From: Actinomyces mediterranea
Lineage (GTDB): Bacteria > Actinomycetota > Actinomycetes > Actinomycetales > Actinomycetaceae
Assembly (NCBI RefSeq): GCF_900155595.1
Contig: NZ_FTPB01000002.1
Coordinates: 1 to 64,000 of the forward strand
Length of the DNA stretch: 64,000 bases
Reading direction: 5' to 3'
This document shows positions 46,055 through 55,550 of this stretch, one piece after another. The position numbers and the translations under genes are program-made. The number at the start of each line of letters is the position of its first letter. The first letter of the stretch is position 1. Below the pieces are notes generated by a model. That model made no database searches and was not told where the DNA came from. It was given only the letters and a program-made list of their open reading frames with translations.

Positions 46055-48096
46055 CAGTTCTCCTCCCCTGTGTTCGTGGTGACGCCGACGGTCTCGGGGC
46101 GCGGCGGGAGTGCCGCATACACGTGACCGGGGCTGACCTCGGTAAGGACGGGTCGAATATCCAGGCCGTAGTCCGGGTGCGAGGAGCGCGGTGCGAAGCG
46201 GTCGCCTGTGGGGAAGTCGCGGGGCGACGGGACGACGCCGGGCACCTGGTGGAGGCGTCCCGAACCGGACTCGATGGAGAGTACGGCGCCGAGCAGGCCC
46301 CGCGTGTACTCGTGAGTCGGGTGTTCGAGCAGCTCCGAGGTGGGGCCCTGTTCGACGACCTGACCCGCGTACATGACGGTAATCGAGTGCGCGACCTCGG
46401 CTACGAGGGCGATGTCGTGCGACACGAAGATCATGGCGAAGCCGAGCTTCTCGCGCAGTTCGTTGAGCAGTGCAATGACCTGCTTCTGGACTGTCACGTC
46501 GAGGGCGGTAGTCGGTTCGTCAGCGATGACGAGCTTCGGATCGCGGGTCAGCGCCATGGCGATGAGTACTCGCTGGCGCTGGCCGCCGGAGAGCTCGTGC
46601 GGGTAGGACTCCAGGGTGCGCTTCGGGTCAAGGCCGACGAGTTCGAGCAGTTCCTCCGCGGAGCGGGTGCCGCCGCGGCTGGTGAGCTGTTTCATCTGAG
46701 TCTTGATGAGCATCGCCGGGTTAAGCGACGAGAGGGCATCCTGGTAGATCATCGCCATCTCGTGCCCGAGGAGCTTTTGACGTTCGTCGGGCGACATGTC
46801 GAAGAGGTTCTTGCCCTGGTAGAGAATCTCACCCGACAGCGTCGACTTCGGGCTAATGAGTCCCATGATTGACAGCGAGGTGATGGACTTGCCGCAGCCG
46901 GACTCTCCGACGAGGCCCATCGTCTCACCCGGGCGGACCGAGAATGACACGTGGTCGACGACGTTGACGTCTCCGTGGTTGTCGAATTTGATGCACAGGT
47001 CTTTGACCTCGAGCAGCGGCGCCTCGGTCGATGTCGATTCGAAACGGTCGGTGCGGCTGGACTCAACTTTTTCGAGGGCGTCGAGGCTCGCCTGCAGCGA
47101 CTCTGCCTGTTCTGCGTAGGCGCGACGCGGGTCGAGCAGCAGACGGTCGGCCTCGCGCTGGGCGCCGGAAGAGACCGGGGCGACTGCGGGGCCCTTGGGA
47201 GCTGCGACCATGGCATCGGTGATGCCCTCGGACAAGATGTTGAGGCACAAGACCGTCAGCATGATGAACACGCCGGGGAAGAATGCCGTCCACCACTTGC
47301 CGAGCATGACGGACAGATTCGAGGACGCCTCGGAGAGGATATTGCCCCATGTGGGAACGGTCGTCGCTTGGAGACCCGAACCGATGAAGGTCAGGGATGC
47401 CTCCAGGATGATCGCGTCGGCGACGAGAACCGTCGCGAAGACGAGGACCGGTGCCGCAGTGTTGCGCATGACGTGTTTGATGAGGATCCACGGTGCGCGG
47501 GCACCGGCGACGATGACTGCGCGGACGTAGTCCTCGCCGTAGGCCGCCATGACATTCGCGCGGACGATGCGCGACAACTGCGGGATGTAGACGAATGCGA
47601 TCGAGCAGACGATGACGAAGACGAGGGCGGTGACATTACCCGCCTTCTGCAGTGCGCGTCCGAAGACGAGGACGGAGACTGCGGCCATGGCGATACCCGG
47701 CACAGCCATGATGATGTCGAGGATTCGCATGATGACTTCGGAGATCGACTTGCGCACGACCGCTGCGACCGACCCGATAATCGCACCGAAGAACAGTGCG
47801 ATGAGGGTTGAGAAGAGGCCGATCATCAAGGAGAAGCGTCCGCCGTAGAGGACGCGGCTCAAGATGTCGCGGCCGACGTGATCGGTGCCGAAGAGGTGTT
47901 CGGCGCTGGGCGCCTCCCATTTGGTGAAGATCTGGTCGGCGGCGTAGGGCGCGATGAGCGGCGCGAGGACGGAGATGAGACAGACGATCGCCAGAACGCC
48001 CATGGCGATCTTCGCACCGATCGACATTGCGCCGATGCGACTGAAGCGGGCGCCCGGGGTAGTGACAGTGTCGAGTTTTTCCTTCTGATTCATCAT
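46054..48096 (-). CDS. Fused ABC permease-ATPase (DppC-DppD-like), sialic acid importer
   Basis: One 680-residue polypeptide carrying both a permease and an ATPase. Residues ~1-300 are a DppC-type permease: an N-terminal helix, HLFGTDHVGRDILSRV, and the EAA loop EDYVRAVIVAGARAPWILIKH. A charged linker (~305-358) follows. The ATPase then has Walker A GESGCGKS (397-404), LSGGQRQRV and LVIADEPTTALD. There is no frameshift or stop, so the fusion is genuine. Such fusions are known in peptide-type importers, including Sat-type sialic acid systems. Two ATGs (48096 and 48093) and a GTG are adjacent; the one at 48096 overlaps the previous stop. Confidence 0.93.
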   Translation of the reverse strand: MMNQKEKLDTVTTPGARFSRIGAMSIGAKIAMGVLAIVCLISVLAPLIAPYAADQIFTKWEAPSAEHLFGTDHVGRDILSRVLYGGRFSLMIGLFSTLIALFFGAIIGSVAAVVRKSISEVIMRILDIIMAVPGIAMAAVSVLVFGRALQKAGNVTALVFVIVCSIAFVYIPQLSRIVRANVMAAYGEDYVRAVIVAGARAPWILIKHVMRNTAAPVLVFATVLVADAIILEASLTFIGSGLQATTVPTWGNILSEASSNLSVMLGKWWTAFFPGVFIMLTVLCLNILSEGITDAMVAAPKGPAVAPVSSGAQREADRLLLDPRRAYAEQAESLQASLDALEKVESSRTDRFESTSTEAPLLEVKDLCIKFDNHGDVNVVDHVSFSVRPGETMGLVGESGCGKSITSLSIMGLISPKSTLSGEILYQGKNLFDMSPDERQKLLGHEMAMIYQDALSSLNPAMLIKTQMKQLTSRGGTRSAEELLELVGLDPKRTLESYPHELSGGQRQRVLIAMALTRDPKLVIADEPTTALDVTVQKQVIALLNELREKLGFAMIFVSHDIALVAEVAHSITVMYAGQVVEQGPTSELLEHPTHEYTRGLLGAVLSIESGSGRLHQVPGVVPSPRDFPTGDRFAPRSSHPDYGLDIRPVLTEVSPGHVYAALPPRPETVGVTTNTGEEN

Positions 48097-49049
48097 CACA
48101 CCGACCTAATACGCGGATTAATGAGCAGGTAGAGCATGTCAACGATGATGTTGACGACGATGAAGGCGATCGCCACGACGAGTGCGCCGCCTTGCACGAG
48201 AGTCACCCAGTTCTCCTGGATGCCCTTGAGGAGCACCGCTTTACCCATGCCGTCAATGGCGAAGATGATCTCGATGACCACCGCGCCGCCCATGAGGTAG
48301 CCGATGCGCAGGCCCAGGACGGTGATCGGCGTGATGAGGGCGTTCCGCAGGACGTTGCGGGCGACGACGATCGACTTGGGAATGCCGGCGCCGAGCGCGG
48401 TGCGCACGTAGTCGCGATCGAGTTCTTCCACCATGGAGGTTCGCACGACGCGCGTCATCTGCCCGACGACGGGGACCGCGAGGGCGACCGCGGGCAGCAG
48501 CATGCGCCCGAACCAGCCCGCAGGGTTGTCGGTGAATGCGGGCAGGGGCCCGGAAACCGGCAGTGTGCCCACGAATCCGAGCACGAGGAGTGCTGCGAGC
48601 CAGAAGGACGGCGTGCCGATGGAGACGACCGAGATCACGCGGATCAGCTGGTCGGGCCAACGGTCGCGGTAGATCGCCGCGAGGATGCCCAGGGGGAAGG
48701 CCAGGATGATGGCGAAGAGCAGACCGAGGAAGGTCAGCTGAAGGGTGACGGGGAGTGCCTGCGCAACAAGGTCGGACACCCTGTTGGCGGTGCCGACGCC
48801 GTAGGTGCCCAGATCGCCTGTGAGCATCCCGAGCAGGTATGTGCCGTATTGGACGAAGAAGGGTTTGTCGAGGCCGTGCTCGACGCGGTAGGCCTCAAGT
48901 GCTTCGGGGCTCGCCGTTTCTCCAAGGGCCGAGTAGGCGGGGTCGATCGGTGAGAGCGACATGATGAAGAAAACGAGGAAGGAAACGCCGATGATCATGA
49001 TGGGGAGCGCGACGAGGCGGCGCCCAATTAATCTCAACAGATTATTCAC
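48096..49049 (-). CDS. ABC transporter permease (DppB-like), sialic acid importer
   Basis: First membrane subunit of the importer, 317 residues with about six transmembrane segments. It opens MNNLLRLIGRRLVALPIMII, then the DppB-type GLDKPFFVQYGTYL and the EAA loop RDYVRTALGAGIPKSIVVARNVL. GTG start with AGGAG upstream. It overlaps the fusion gene by one base (TGATG). It is separated from the binding-protein gene by a 110-base gap with a hairpin. Confidence 0.93.
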   Translation of the reverse strand: MNNLLRLIGRRLVALPIMIIGVSFLVFFIMSLSPIDPAYSALGETASPEALEAYRVEHGLDKPFFVQYGTYLLGMLTGDLGTYGVGTANRVSDLVAQALPVTLQLTFLGLLFAIILAFPLGILAAIYRDRWPDQLIRVISVVSIGTPSFWLAALLVLGFVGTLPVSGPLPAFTDNPAGWFGRMLLPAVALAVPVVGQMTRVVRTSMVEELDRDYVRTALGAGIPKSIVVARNVLRNALITPITVLGLRIGYLMGGAVVIEIIFAIDGMGKAVLLKGIQENWVTLVQGGALVVAIAFIVVNIIVDMLYLLINPRIRSV

Positions 49050-49085
49050 TGCTCATACTCCTGAATAGTCCGCTCGGCACAGAAA

Positions 49086-49121
49086 AGGAGGGGCGGATGA
49101 CGGGAAGCACCCGCCCCTCCT
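49086..49121 (-). terminator. Intercistronic hairpin after the binding-protein gene
   Basis: Perfect 11-base arms AGGAGGGGCGG (49086-49096) and CCGCCCCTCCT (49111-49121) between the binding-protein and permease genes. Such hairpins often trim transcription or protect the upstream message, so that more binding protein than permease is made. Confidence 0.65.
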
Positions 49122-49159
49122 CATCGGATTGGGGCTGCCAAGCGGCAGAAGGGACTCGA

Positions 49160-50734
49160 TTACTTGAGTCCGACTCCTACGAGGTCGAGGCCAGTCGATG
49201 CGATCGACTTGAAACCGGTGAGCTTGCCACCGTTGTAGGCGGTGATCAGCTTGCGGTGGAAGAGCGGGTAGGTCACTGCCTGCTCAGCGAGGAAGTCCTG
49301 GGCTTCGCCCCACTTGGCCTTCGCCTCGGCGCCGTCGAGCTGGACTGCTTCGTTCATGATCTCCTGGAACTTGTTGAAGGTCTCAGGATCAGCGTTCTTC
49401 CACTGGGATCGCTTGTTGGTCCACACGTTGTCAGCGTTCCACCATCCGAGAATGATGCCAGGGTCGGTGCCGAAGACTGAGGGATCGCCGGGGGCGAGGA
49501 TGACATCGTATGTCGGGTTGTCGACGTCGGCGACATTCGAGTAGAGATCCGAGGACGCCATCGAATTGACGGTGACCGTCAGGCCGAGAGCCTCGAAGTC
49601 GGCCTTGATCTGGGGGATCAGGTTCTGGATCCACGGGTGGTCCGTAGTGGTGAGGTTGATCTCGGTGAGGCCGGACTCGGCGATGGCGGCCTTCGCGGCG
49701 TCAACGTTGTAGTCCAGCTGGGTCGCGGTCTTCTTGTACGAGGGGTTGGTATCCGGGAGGAACGAGGTCGCGACCGTTGCCTGGCCCTCCATTGCGGAGT
49801 CGATGAGCTTCTGCTTGTCGATGGCGCGGTGGAGCGCCTGGCGGACGTTGGCGTTGTTGAAGGGCGCCTTGGAGGTGTTGAACATGAGGAAGGGGTTGCC
49901 GTACCCCTGGACGGCGTCGACCGTCCAGCCCGCAGCCTTGATCTGGTCGGCTGCGGAAGAGGGAACCGCTTCCATCACATCGGTCGTGCCATCGAGGGCG
50001 GCGGCCAGGCGCGCAGAGTCATCCTTGAGGACGTGCCAGCGCAGGCGTTCGACCTGTGCCGGGTACTGGCCGTTGTAGTTCGGGTTGGGAACCGCGGTGA
50101 CCTCGGTCGGGGAGATGGTCTCGTACTTGTAGGGGCCGGAGCCGGTCGGCTTGGCCTTGAGCGCGTCGGCATCCATGGAGGTGGGAACGATCTTGACGTT
50201 CGCGAAACGCTCCTTGATGTTCGCGAAGGGATAGTTGAGCGTGATCGTAACGGTCTTCGCGTCCTTGGCCTCCACGGACTTCACGAAGGTGAAGAACTGC
50301 TTGTAGATGGACTTATCGTCAGTGGTGCGGGCGTAGGAACTCACAACATCGTCAGCGGTGACGTCGGTGCCGTCGGAGAACTTGGCGCCGTCCCTCAGCG
50401 TCACCTCGTAAACGGTGTCGGATACCTTGGTGGGCTCGCCCTTGGCAAGCGCCGGGTAGACGGAGTAGTCGGACATGTGGAACTGATAGAGGCCTTCGAG
50501 GACCTCCCAGTTGGTGCCCATTGCCAGAGCAGAGGTCGTGATCGGACCATAGTCCGTCGTTTCGTAGGCGACGCCGAGGTTCAGTTCACCTTTCGGAGCC
50601 GTGGATCCAGTCGAGGTCTGAGTACTCTCCGACTGTGTCGCGGTCTTGGCGGTGCCGCCACCGCAGGCAGTCAGAGCAAGAGTCGCGGTCGCCATGAGCG
50701 CGACGCCTGCAGCCAGATGCTTGCGTAAACGCAT
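49160..50734 (-). CDS. ABC transporter substrate-binding lipoprotein, family 5 (sialic acid importer)
   Basis: A 524-residue family 5 (peptide/nickel type) binding protein. The lipoprotein signal ends LTAC (Cys at residue 24), then a Gly and Ser/Thr linker. Family segments are TDYGPITTSALAMGTNWEVL, LRDGAKFSDGTDVTADDVV, GSGPYKYE and NNANVRQALHRAID. It is first in the nan cluster behind the regulated promoter, with GAGGAG before the ATG. Sialic acid as ligand is inferred from context, as for SatA proteins. Confidence 0.9.
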   Translation of the reverse strand: MRLRKHLAAGVALMATATLALTACGGGTAKTATQSESTQTSTGSTAPKGELNLGVAYETTDYGPITTSALAMGTNWEVLEGLYQFHMSDYSVYPALAKGEPTKVSDTVYEVTLRDGAKFSDGTDVTADDVVSSYARTTDDKSIYKQFFTFVKSVEAKDAKTVTITLNYPFANIKERFANVKIVPTSMDADALKAKPTGSGPYKYETISPTEVTAVPNPNYNGQYPAQVERLRWHVLKDDSARLAAALDGTTDVMEAVPSSAADQIKAAGWTVDAVQGYGNPFLMFNTSKAPFNNANVRQALHRAIDKQKLIDSAMEGQATVATSFLPDTNPSYKKTATQLDYNVDAAKAAIAESGLTEINLTTTDHPWIQNLIPQIKADFEALGLTVTVNSMASSDLYSNVADVDNPTYDVILAPGDPSVFGTDPGIILGWWNADNVWTNKRSQWKNADPETFNKFQEIMNEAVQLDGAEAKAKWGEAQDFLAEQAVTYPLFHRKLITAYNGGKLTGFKSIASTGLDLVGVGLK

Positions 50735-50790
50735 TGTTACTCCTCATCGTTGAGAATCGATCGAGCGGGGGGCTCGTATCCGGTAGAATG

Positions 50791-50819
50791 ACGATATGTT
50801 GTCTGACAAATCTTTGCAA
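50791..50819 (-). promoter_or_regulatory. Promoter of the sialic acid cluster
   Basis: On the minus strand TTGCAA (50814-50819), a 17-base spacer and TATCGT (50791-50796) make a good sigma-70 promoter. It lies about 57 bases before the binding-protein ATG, giving a leader of about 50 bases. Its spacer contains the operator at 50799-50809. Confidence 0.65.
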
Positions 50820-51566
50820 GCGGTTTTGAGTGATCTTGTAGGCTCAAGAATGTTGCAAAACGATAAAGAGCCTCCCGTCGGCTCGAATCGTTCATCAATG
50901 ACGATGAACGCAATCAAGAGCTACATCCTCACCCATGACCTCAAACCGGGGGCGCCCCTGCCCACCGAGGCCGTCCTGTGCGCCGACCTCGGTGTATCGC
51001 GCTCCTCCGTCCGCGAGGCCCTGCGAAAGCTCGAAGCACTCGACATCGTGTCCTCCCACCAGGGGCGCGGCTCCTTCGTCGGAGAGATGTCCATGCAGCC
51101 CCTCGTCGAAACACTCCTGCTGCGCAGCGCCCTCGGAAGCGACGGCGCGAAATCGCTGTCCGAGGTCGTCGCCATTCGCCGCGCCCTTGATCGGGGCATC
51201 TCCGTCGAACTCGTCTCCGCCATGAAGGGCAGCGAGAACCCCGACCTGTGGACGCTGGTCGACCGGATGCGCACCAAGGCGACGGAAGGGCGGATCTACT
51301 ACGAGGAGGACATCGCATTCCACTCCGGACTCCTCGAATACCTCGACAACGACCTCATCCAGCAACTCGTGTCGGCGATGTGGCTGATCCACCAGTCGGT
51401 GACGCCGCAACTCAAATCCGCCGACAGTGCGGCAATGCGTGCCGCCGCACAGGCCCACGGAGACATCCTCGCCGCATGCGAGGCGGGGAACATCGACGCG
51501 TATCTGGCAGCCGTCGACCTGCACTATGCGCCGTTGGCGGCGCTCATCGAGCGCTCAGACGCCTGA
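50796..51566 (+). CDS. FadR/GntR-family regulator of the sialic acid cluster (NanR-like)
   Basis: A 256-residue repressor-type protein. The winged helix (about 35-100) has GAPLPTEAVLCADLGVSRSS and REALRKLEALDIVSSHQGRGSFV. An all-helical FCD effector domain follows (EVVAIRRALDRGISVEL, DIAFHSGLLEYLDN, QAHGDILAACEAGN). The start is uncertain. The ATG at 50796 has no Shine-Dalgarno sequence and lies in the promoter/operator; ATGs at 50850 and 50898 also leave the HTH intact, and 50850 has a weak AGG upstream. It is divergent from the nan genes, so it most likely represses them and responds to sialic acid or an intermediate. Confidence 0.9.
   Translation: MLSDKSLQAVLSDLVGSRMLQNDKEPPVGSNRSSMTMNAIKSYILTHDLKPGAPLPTEAVLCADLGVSRSSVREALRKLEALDIVSSHQGRGSFVGEMSMQPLVETLLLRSALGSDGAKSLSEVVAIRRALDRGISVELVSAMKGSENPDLWTLVDRMRTKATEGRIYYEEDIAFHSGLLEYLDNDLIQQLVSAMWLIHQSVTPQLKSADSAAMRAAAQAHGDILAACEAGNIDAYLAAVDLHYAPLAALIERSDA
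50799..50809. promoter_or_regulatory. GntR/FadR-type operator
   Basis: TTGTCTGACAA is a perfect palindrome around a central base and fits the FadR-subfamily consensus TNGTNNNACNA exactly. It sits inside the -35/-10 spacer of the nan promoter, so a bound repressor would block RNA polymerase. It also overlaps the first codons of the divergent regulator gene if the earliest start is used. Confidence 0.7.
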
Positions 51567-51573
51567 AGCGCCC

Positions 51574-51588
51574 GCACGACGGCCGTGC
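51574..51588. terminator. Short hairpin between convergent genes
   Basis: GCACG and CGTGC arms (51574-51578, 51584-51588) with a 5-base loop lie between the regulator stop and the uvrD2 stop. Weak, but the only stem in this 32-base gap. Confidence 0.3.
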
Positions 51589-51598
51589 AATAGCGGCA

Positions 51599-53620
51599 TC
51601 ATGGCGCCTCGATGACGCGGTTGTCCGCGACGATCGCGAGGAGATCCGCGCCGTAGAGGGACATCTTGACGTCCCCAATGCCTTTGATCCTCAACAGTTC
51701 CCGTTCAGATTCGGGGCGCTCCATGGCAATGTCGCGCAGGCTCTGGTCCGTCAATACCGTGTAGGACGGCTTCGACGAGGCTGTCGCAACCAGCGTCCTC
51801 CATGCCTTGAGTCGTTCGAAAAGGGCGAGGACCTCAGCCGGGGCGCTCGCCTCGAATTCTCTCGCGCGCATTTTCGCCGAGGGCGCCGCATGCGCGGGCC
51901 GCGAGGAGGAGCGGCCCTCGTTTTCAGGCCAGATCCCGTCGAGGAGGCGCGAGCGGGTGCGAGCCTGACGGCCCCCGCTGCCGCGCGAACGCGCCCAGGA
52001 GATGTCGAGGACGTCCTTCGCGCGGGTGATCCCCACGTAGAGGAGGCGCCGCTCCTCTTCGCGCGCCCGGGGCGTCGTTGCCTGATAGATCGGCAATTGC
52101 CCCTCGGCGGCGCCCACGAGGAACACCGCATCCCATTCCAGGCCCTTCGCAGCGTGCAGCGTCGACAGCTCAACCCCCTGCTTTTCGGGCTCCACCTGGT
52201 ATTGCGCCTTCTCGTCGAGTTCTGCGAGGAACCCCTCCACTGTGGGCGCAGCCGAGTCCTCGGCCCAGGCGATGATCGCGTTCAGGTTGTTCCACCGCTC
52301 CAGGAGGGCCCCGCCTTGGGGGGCCTCCTCCGTCCAGCCGACAGCGCCGAGCGCGTTCGCCACCAGCGCGGCCAGCTCCCCCGATTGCGCCTCCGGGGAC
52401 ATCGCGGCGGTGCGCAGCGCGCTCATCGCCCTGGCGACGTCTTCGCGCTGGAAAAAGGGGGTCGAATTGGTCATGGCGACGCGGATCCCCTGATTGGCGA
52501 GAGCCTCTTCGAATGGTTGGGACTGGCTGTTCATACGGTAGAGTACGGCGATCGCGTGCGCCGGGGTTCCAGAATCGATGAGCGCTCGGATCTTGCCCGC
52601 GACGCCCGCCGCCTCGTCCCGGTCAGACGCGTAGGAGGTGAAGGACACGGCAGGGCCGCTGCTTCGCTGCGATGTCAGTCGCACCGCCCCTGAGGTTCCG
52701 GCGGCCATGGACATCACCCGATTCGCAATGGCGACGATCTGCGGGGTCGAGCGGTAGTCGCGCGTCAATTCGAGGACGCGCGCACCGGGGTGGCTCGTCG
52801 GGAAGTCCACGAGATGACGGGGGTCGGCCCCCGCGAAGGAGTAGATGGTCTGCGCGACGTCGCCGACGACGCACACGTCGTGGCGGTCCCCCAGCCATAG
52901 GTCGAGGAGGCGCCGCTGCGCGAGGGACACGTCCTGGAATTCGTCGACGACGAAGTTGCGGTATTGGGACCGCACCTTCGCCGCGACATCGGCGCGCTCT
53001 TGGAGCATCGCGCACATCATGACGAGGATGTCCTCGTAGTCGATGACGCCGCGCTCGGCTTTGGCGTCCTCGTACACGTCAAGCAGCTTGGCCATGTCGT
53101 CGGCGCCCAGCCCCGCGGGGACGACGTGGCCCGCCCGCACCCGCTCCCCATAGTGCTCGGCGTCAACCATCGACACCTTCGCCCATTCGATCTCGGCAGC
53201 CAGGTCGCGCACCGTGGTCTTATCCGCTGCGATTCCCAAGCGCGCCGCAGCCGAGGACACGATTCCCGCTTTCGTTGCGAGCAGCGACGGCATGGGGCCG
53301 CCGATGACGGTCGGCCAGAAATGGCGCAGTTGGCGCAGCGCTGCGGAGTGGAATGTCCTGGCTTGGGCGCGGGGCACTCCGAGCTGTGCGAGTCGGTGGC
53401 GCATCTCGTAGGCGGCGCGCTTCGTGAAGGTGACGGCGAGGACCGAGTCGGGCGAGTAGGCGCCCGTGGCGACGCCGTAGGCGATCCTGTAGGTGATCGC
53501 CCGGGTCTTGCCGGTGCCCGCGCCCGCCAAGACCACGAGAGGCCCCTTGACCTGCAGGGCGACCGCCCGCTGGTCGGGGTCGAGGGCGTCGAGGAGCGCC
53601 TGCGGTTCGTTCTCACTCAT
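51599..53620 (-). CDS. uvrD2: ATP-dependent DNA helicase UvrD2
   Basis: Superfamily 1A helicase for DNA repair, 673 residues. Motif I is GAGTGKT (33-39). The Ia segment reads TFTKRAAYEM, motif II is FVVDEFQDVS, motif III is VVGDVAQTIYSFAGA, and motif V is ELSTLHAAKGLEWDAVF followed by RRLLYVGITRAK. The C-terminal ~80 residues (YTVLTDQSLRDIAMERPESERELLRIKGIG) form an HRDC domain, which identifies the UvrD2 branch. The ATG at 53620 follows GGAAGA; 106 codons of open frame upstream are out of family. It is downstream of nudC on the same strand, as in other actinobacteria. Confidence 0.94.
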   Translation of the reverse strand: MSENEPQALLDALDPDQRAVALQVKGPLVVLAGAGTGKTRAITYRIAYGVATGAYSPDSVLAVTFTKRAAYEMRHRLAQLGVPRAQARTFHSAALRQLRHFWPTVIGGPMPSLLATKAGIVSSAAARLGIAADKTTVRDLAAEIEWAKVSMVDAEHYGERVRAGHVVPAGLGADDMAKLLDVYEDAKAERGVIDYEDILVMMCAMLQERADVAAKVRSQYRNFVVDEFQDVSLAQRRLLDLWLGDRHDVCVVGDVAQTIYSFAGADPRHLVDFPTSHPGARVLELTRDYRSTPQIVAIANRVMSMAAGTSGAVRLTSQRSSGPAVSFTSYASDRDEAAGVAGKIRALIDSGTPAHAIAVLYRMNSQSQPFEEALANQGIRVAMTNSTPFFQREDVARAMSALRTAAMSPEAQSGELAALVANALGAVGWTEEAPQGGALLERWNNLNAIIAWAEDSAAPTVEGFLAELDEKAQYQVEPEKQGVELSTLHAAKGLEWDAVFLVGAAEGQLPIYQATTPRAREEERRLLYVGITRAKDVLDISWARSRGSGGRQARTRSRLLDGIWPENEGRSSSRPAHAAPSAKMRAREFEASAPAEVLALFERLKAWRTLVATASSKPSYTVLTDQSLRDIAMERPESERELLRIKGIGDVKMSLYGADLLAIVADNRVIEAP

Positions 53621-53688
53621 AGTCGGATCTTCCCATGCGCCATCCGCATCTGCGACATCGGTCGATGCGCATCGGGCTGCGCCCGATC

Positions 53689-54750
53689 TCAACCGAGGGG
53701 ATCGAGCGCATCCGCAGGTGCGGGAATGGGACGGCCCAACCAGTGAGCGATGAGTGCGTGGGCGATCGATGTCGGCCCGGGTGCGCTGATCTGCCCGTCG
53801 TCGACGGCCCGGAGGAACTCCTCGCGGGTGAAGAAGCGCGCCCATTCGATCTCGTCGCCGTCCGGGCGCGGCTCGGGAGCCTGCCCCGGCGCCAGTGTCG
53901 TCACGTATCCCATCATGAGGGAGCGCGGGAACGGCCACGGCTGGCAGGTGACGTAAGTCGGCGGCGCGACTCGCAGCCCCACTTCTTCGTAGGCCTCACG
54001 GATCACCGTTTCTTCGGGGGTCTCCCCCGCTTCGACGAAACCGGCGAGCAGGGAGCACATAGTGTTCGACCACAGGCGATTGTGCGCAAGGAGGATCCGC
54101 CCGGATTCGTCCTCGATGCGCACGATCATCGCAGGGTCGTGCCGTGGGAACTCGACGAGGCCGCAGTCGGAGCATTTCCTCACCCAGCCGCCGTTGATCG
54201 GCGCAGTCGCACATCCACACGCACTGCAGAAGCTGTTGGCGGCGTTCCAGTTCGTGATCGCTGCCGCGACGAGCGCGATCCTTGCGTCTGCGGGAGCGAG
54301 GAGTTGTCCGCACCTGCGCAGGTTCGCCCACTGCAGATCGGGTCCGACGATGCCGCTGATGAAGTTCCTCGCCTCGCGCGCATCCGACGCGCGGTCGCCC
54401 GTCCCGGCGCCAATGGGGGTGATCGCGATGACGAGTTCGCCCTCGACGACGCCCACCACGTGGGCGCCCATGCCCTCGCGCACTAGGGCGGCGCGCTCCT
54501 CGCCGCCGATGCGCATGAGTCGCACTGCGCCCTCGTCGTCGCGGGTGCGCCGATCAATGCCGATCGCGCCGCCCTCGGTGACGACGACGAATGCCGCGGA
54601 GGCGCATGCCGCCCGGTCCTCCTCGCTCACACACGGATCGAGTCCCACTGCACTCAGCCCGTCCCTGACGAGGGCCTCAACGGCGATGTTCTCCCGGATG
54701 GAGGGGGCGGGGGCGAAGTCGGCGCGCAACAGCGGCAGGTCCAGATGCAT
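53689..54750 (-). CDS. nudC: NAD+ diphosphatase (NADH pyrophosphatase / deNADding enzyme)
   Basis: Nudix hydrolase that splits NADH and can remove NAD caps from RNA. It has 353 residues. The zinc ribbon is CSACGCA...CSDCG (about 175-197). The Nudix box is [23 protein letters not shown]. The NudC-specific [14 protein letters not shown] follows it. An N-terminal zinc-ribbon-preceding domain (about 1-165) is present, as usual in actinobacteria. It is divergent from rph, with 38 bases between start codons. Confidence 0.95.
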   Translation of the reverse strand: MHLDLPLLRADFAPAPSIRENIAVEALVRDGLSAVGLDPCVSEEDRAACASAAFVVVTEGGAIGIDRRTRDDEGAVRLMRIGGEERAALVREGMGAHVVGVVEGELVIAITPIGAGTGDRASDAREARNFISGIVGPDLQWANLRRCGQLLAPADARIALVAAAITNWNAANSFCSACGCATAPINGGWVRKCSDCGLVEFPRHDPAMIVRIEDESGRILLAHNRLWSNTMCSLLAGFVEAGETPEETVIREAYEEVGLRVAPPTYVTCQPWPFPRSLMMGYVTTLAPGQAPEPRPDGDEIEWARFFTREEFLRAVDDGQISAPGPTSIAHALIAHWLGRPIPAPADALDPLG

Positions 54751-54788
54751 GTCTTTACCGTAGGCGCCCCTCGGCTAGGCTGTTCCAT

Positions 54789-55550
54789 ATGACGAATAGT
54801 GAACTGCGCGCCGACGGGCGCACCTTCGACCAGCTCCGCCCCGTTTCCATGACCCGCGGATGGGCGGGAGTGGGCGAGGGCTCCGTCCTCGTCGAGTTCG
54901 GGGACACCCGGGTCCTGTGCGTCGCCTCCCTCACCGAGGGCGTCCCCCGCTGGCGCAAGGGCGGCGGCGAGGGGTGGGTGACGGCGGAGTACGCGATGCT
55001 CCCGCGCGCCACATCCGAACGTTCGCAAAGAGAGTCCGTCAAGGGCAAGATCGGGGGGCGCACCCAGGAGATCTCCCGCCTCATCGGGCGCTCCCTGCGC
55101 GCCGTCATCAATGTCGCGGCTCTCGGTGAGAACACGATCGTCCTCGACTGCGATGTGCTGCGCGCCGACGGGGGAACGCGAACCGCCTCGGTCACCGGTG
55201 CCTACGTGGCCCTCGCCGACGCCGTGAAATGGGGCGTCTCCCAGGGCATCATGACCGCGGGGGCGAAGGTCCTCACCGACTCGGTGAGCGCGATATCCGT
55301 CGGCATCGTCGACGGCGCGCCGATGCTCGACCTGCCCTATGCGGAGGACGTGCGCGCGCAGACGGATATGAATATCGTCCAGACCGGCTCCGGTGCATTC
55401 ATCGAGGTGCAGGGCACGGCTGAGCACGCGCCCTTCAACCGCGAGGAACTGGGCGATCTGCTCGATCTGGCGTCGATCGGCAATGCTCGGCTCGCCGATC
55501 TGCAGCGCCGCTGCCTCGACGCCCCCGCGGGTGAGACGGTGACGCTGTGA
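54789..55550 (+). CDS. rph: Ribonuclease PH
   Basis: Phosphate-dependent 3'-5' exonuclease that trims tRNA ends. The 253-residue protein has the opening [38 protein letters not shown], the [10 protein letters not shown] loop, [17 protein letters not shown], and the catalytic [23 protein letters not shown]. It overlaps rdgB by four bases (GTGA). The rph-rdgB pair is conserved, but its orientation relative to murI is reversed here. Confidence 0.97.
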   Translation: MTNSELRADGRTFDQLRPVSMTRGWAGVGEGSVLVEFGDTRVLCVASLTEGVPRWRKGGGEGWVTAEYAMLPRATSERSQRESVKGKIGGRTQEISRLIGRSLRAVINVAALGENTIVLDCDVLRADGGTRTASVTGAYVALADAVKWGVSQGIMTAGAKVLTDSVSAISVGIVDGAPMLDLPYAEDVRAQTDMNIVQTGSGAFIEVQGTAEHAPFNREELGDLLDLASIGNARLADLQRRCLDAPAGETVTL

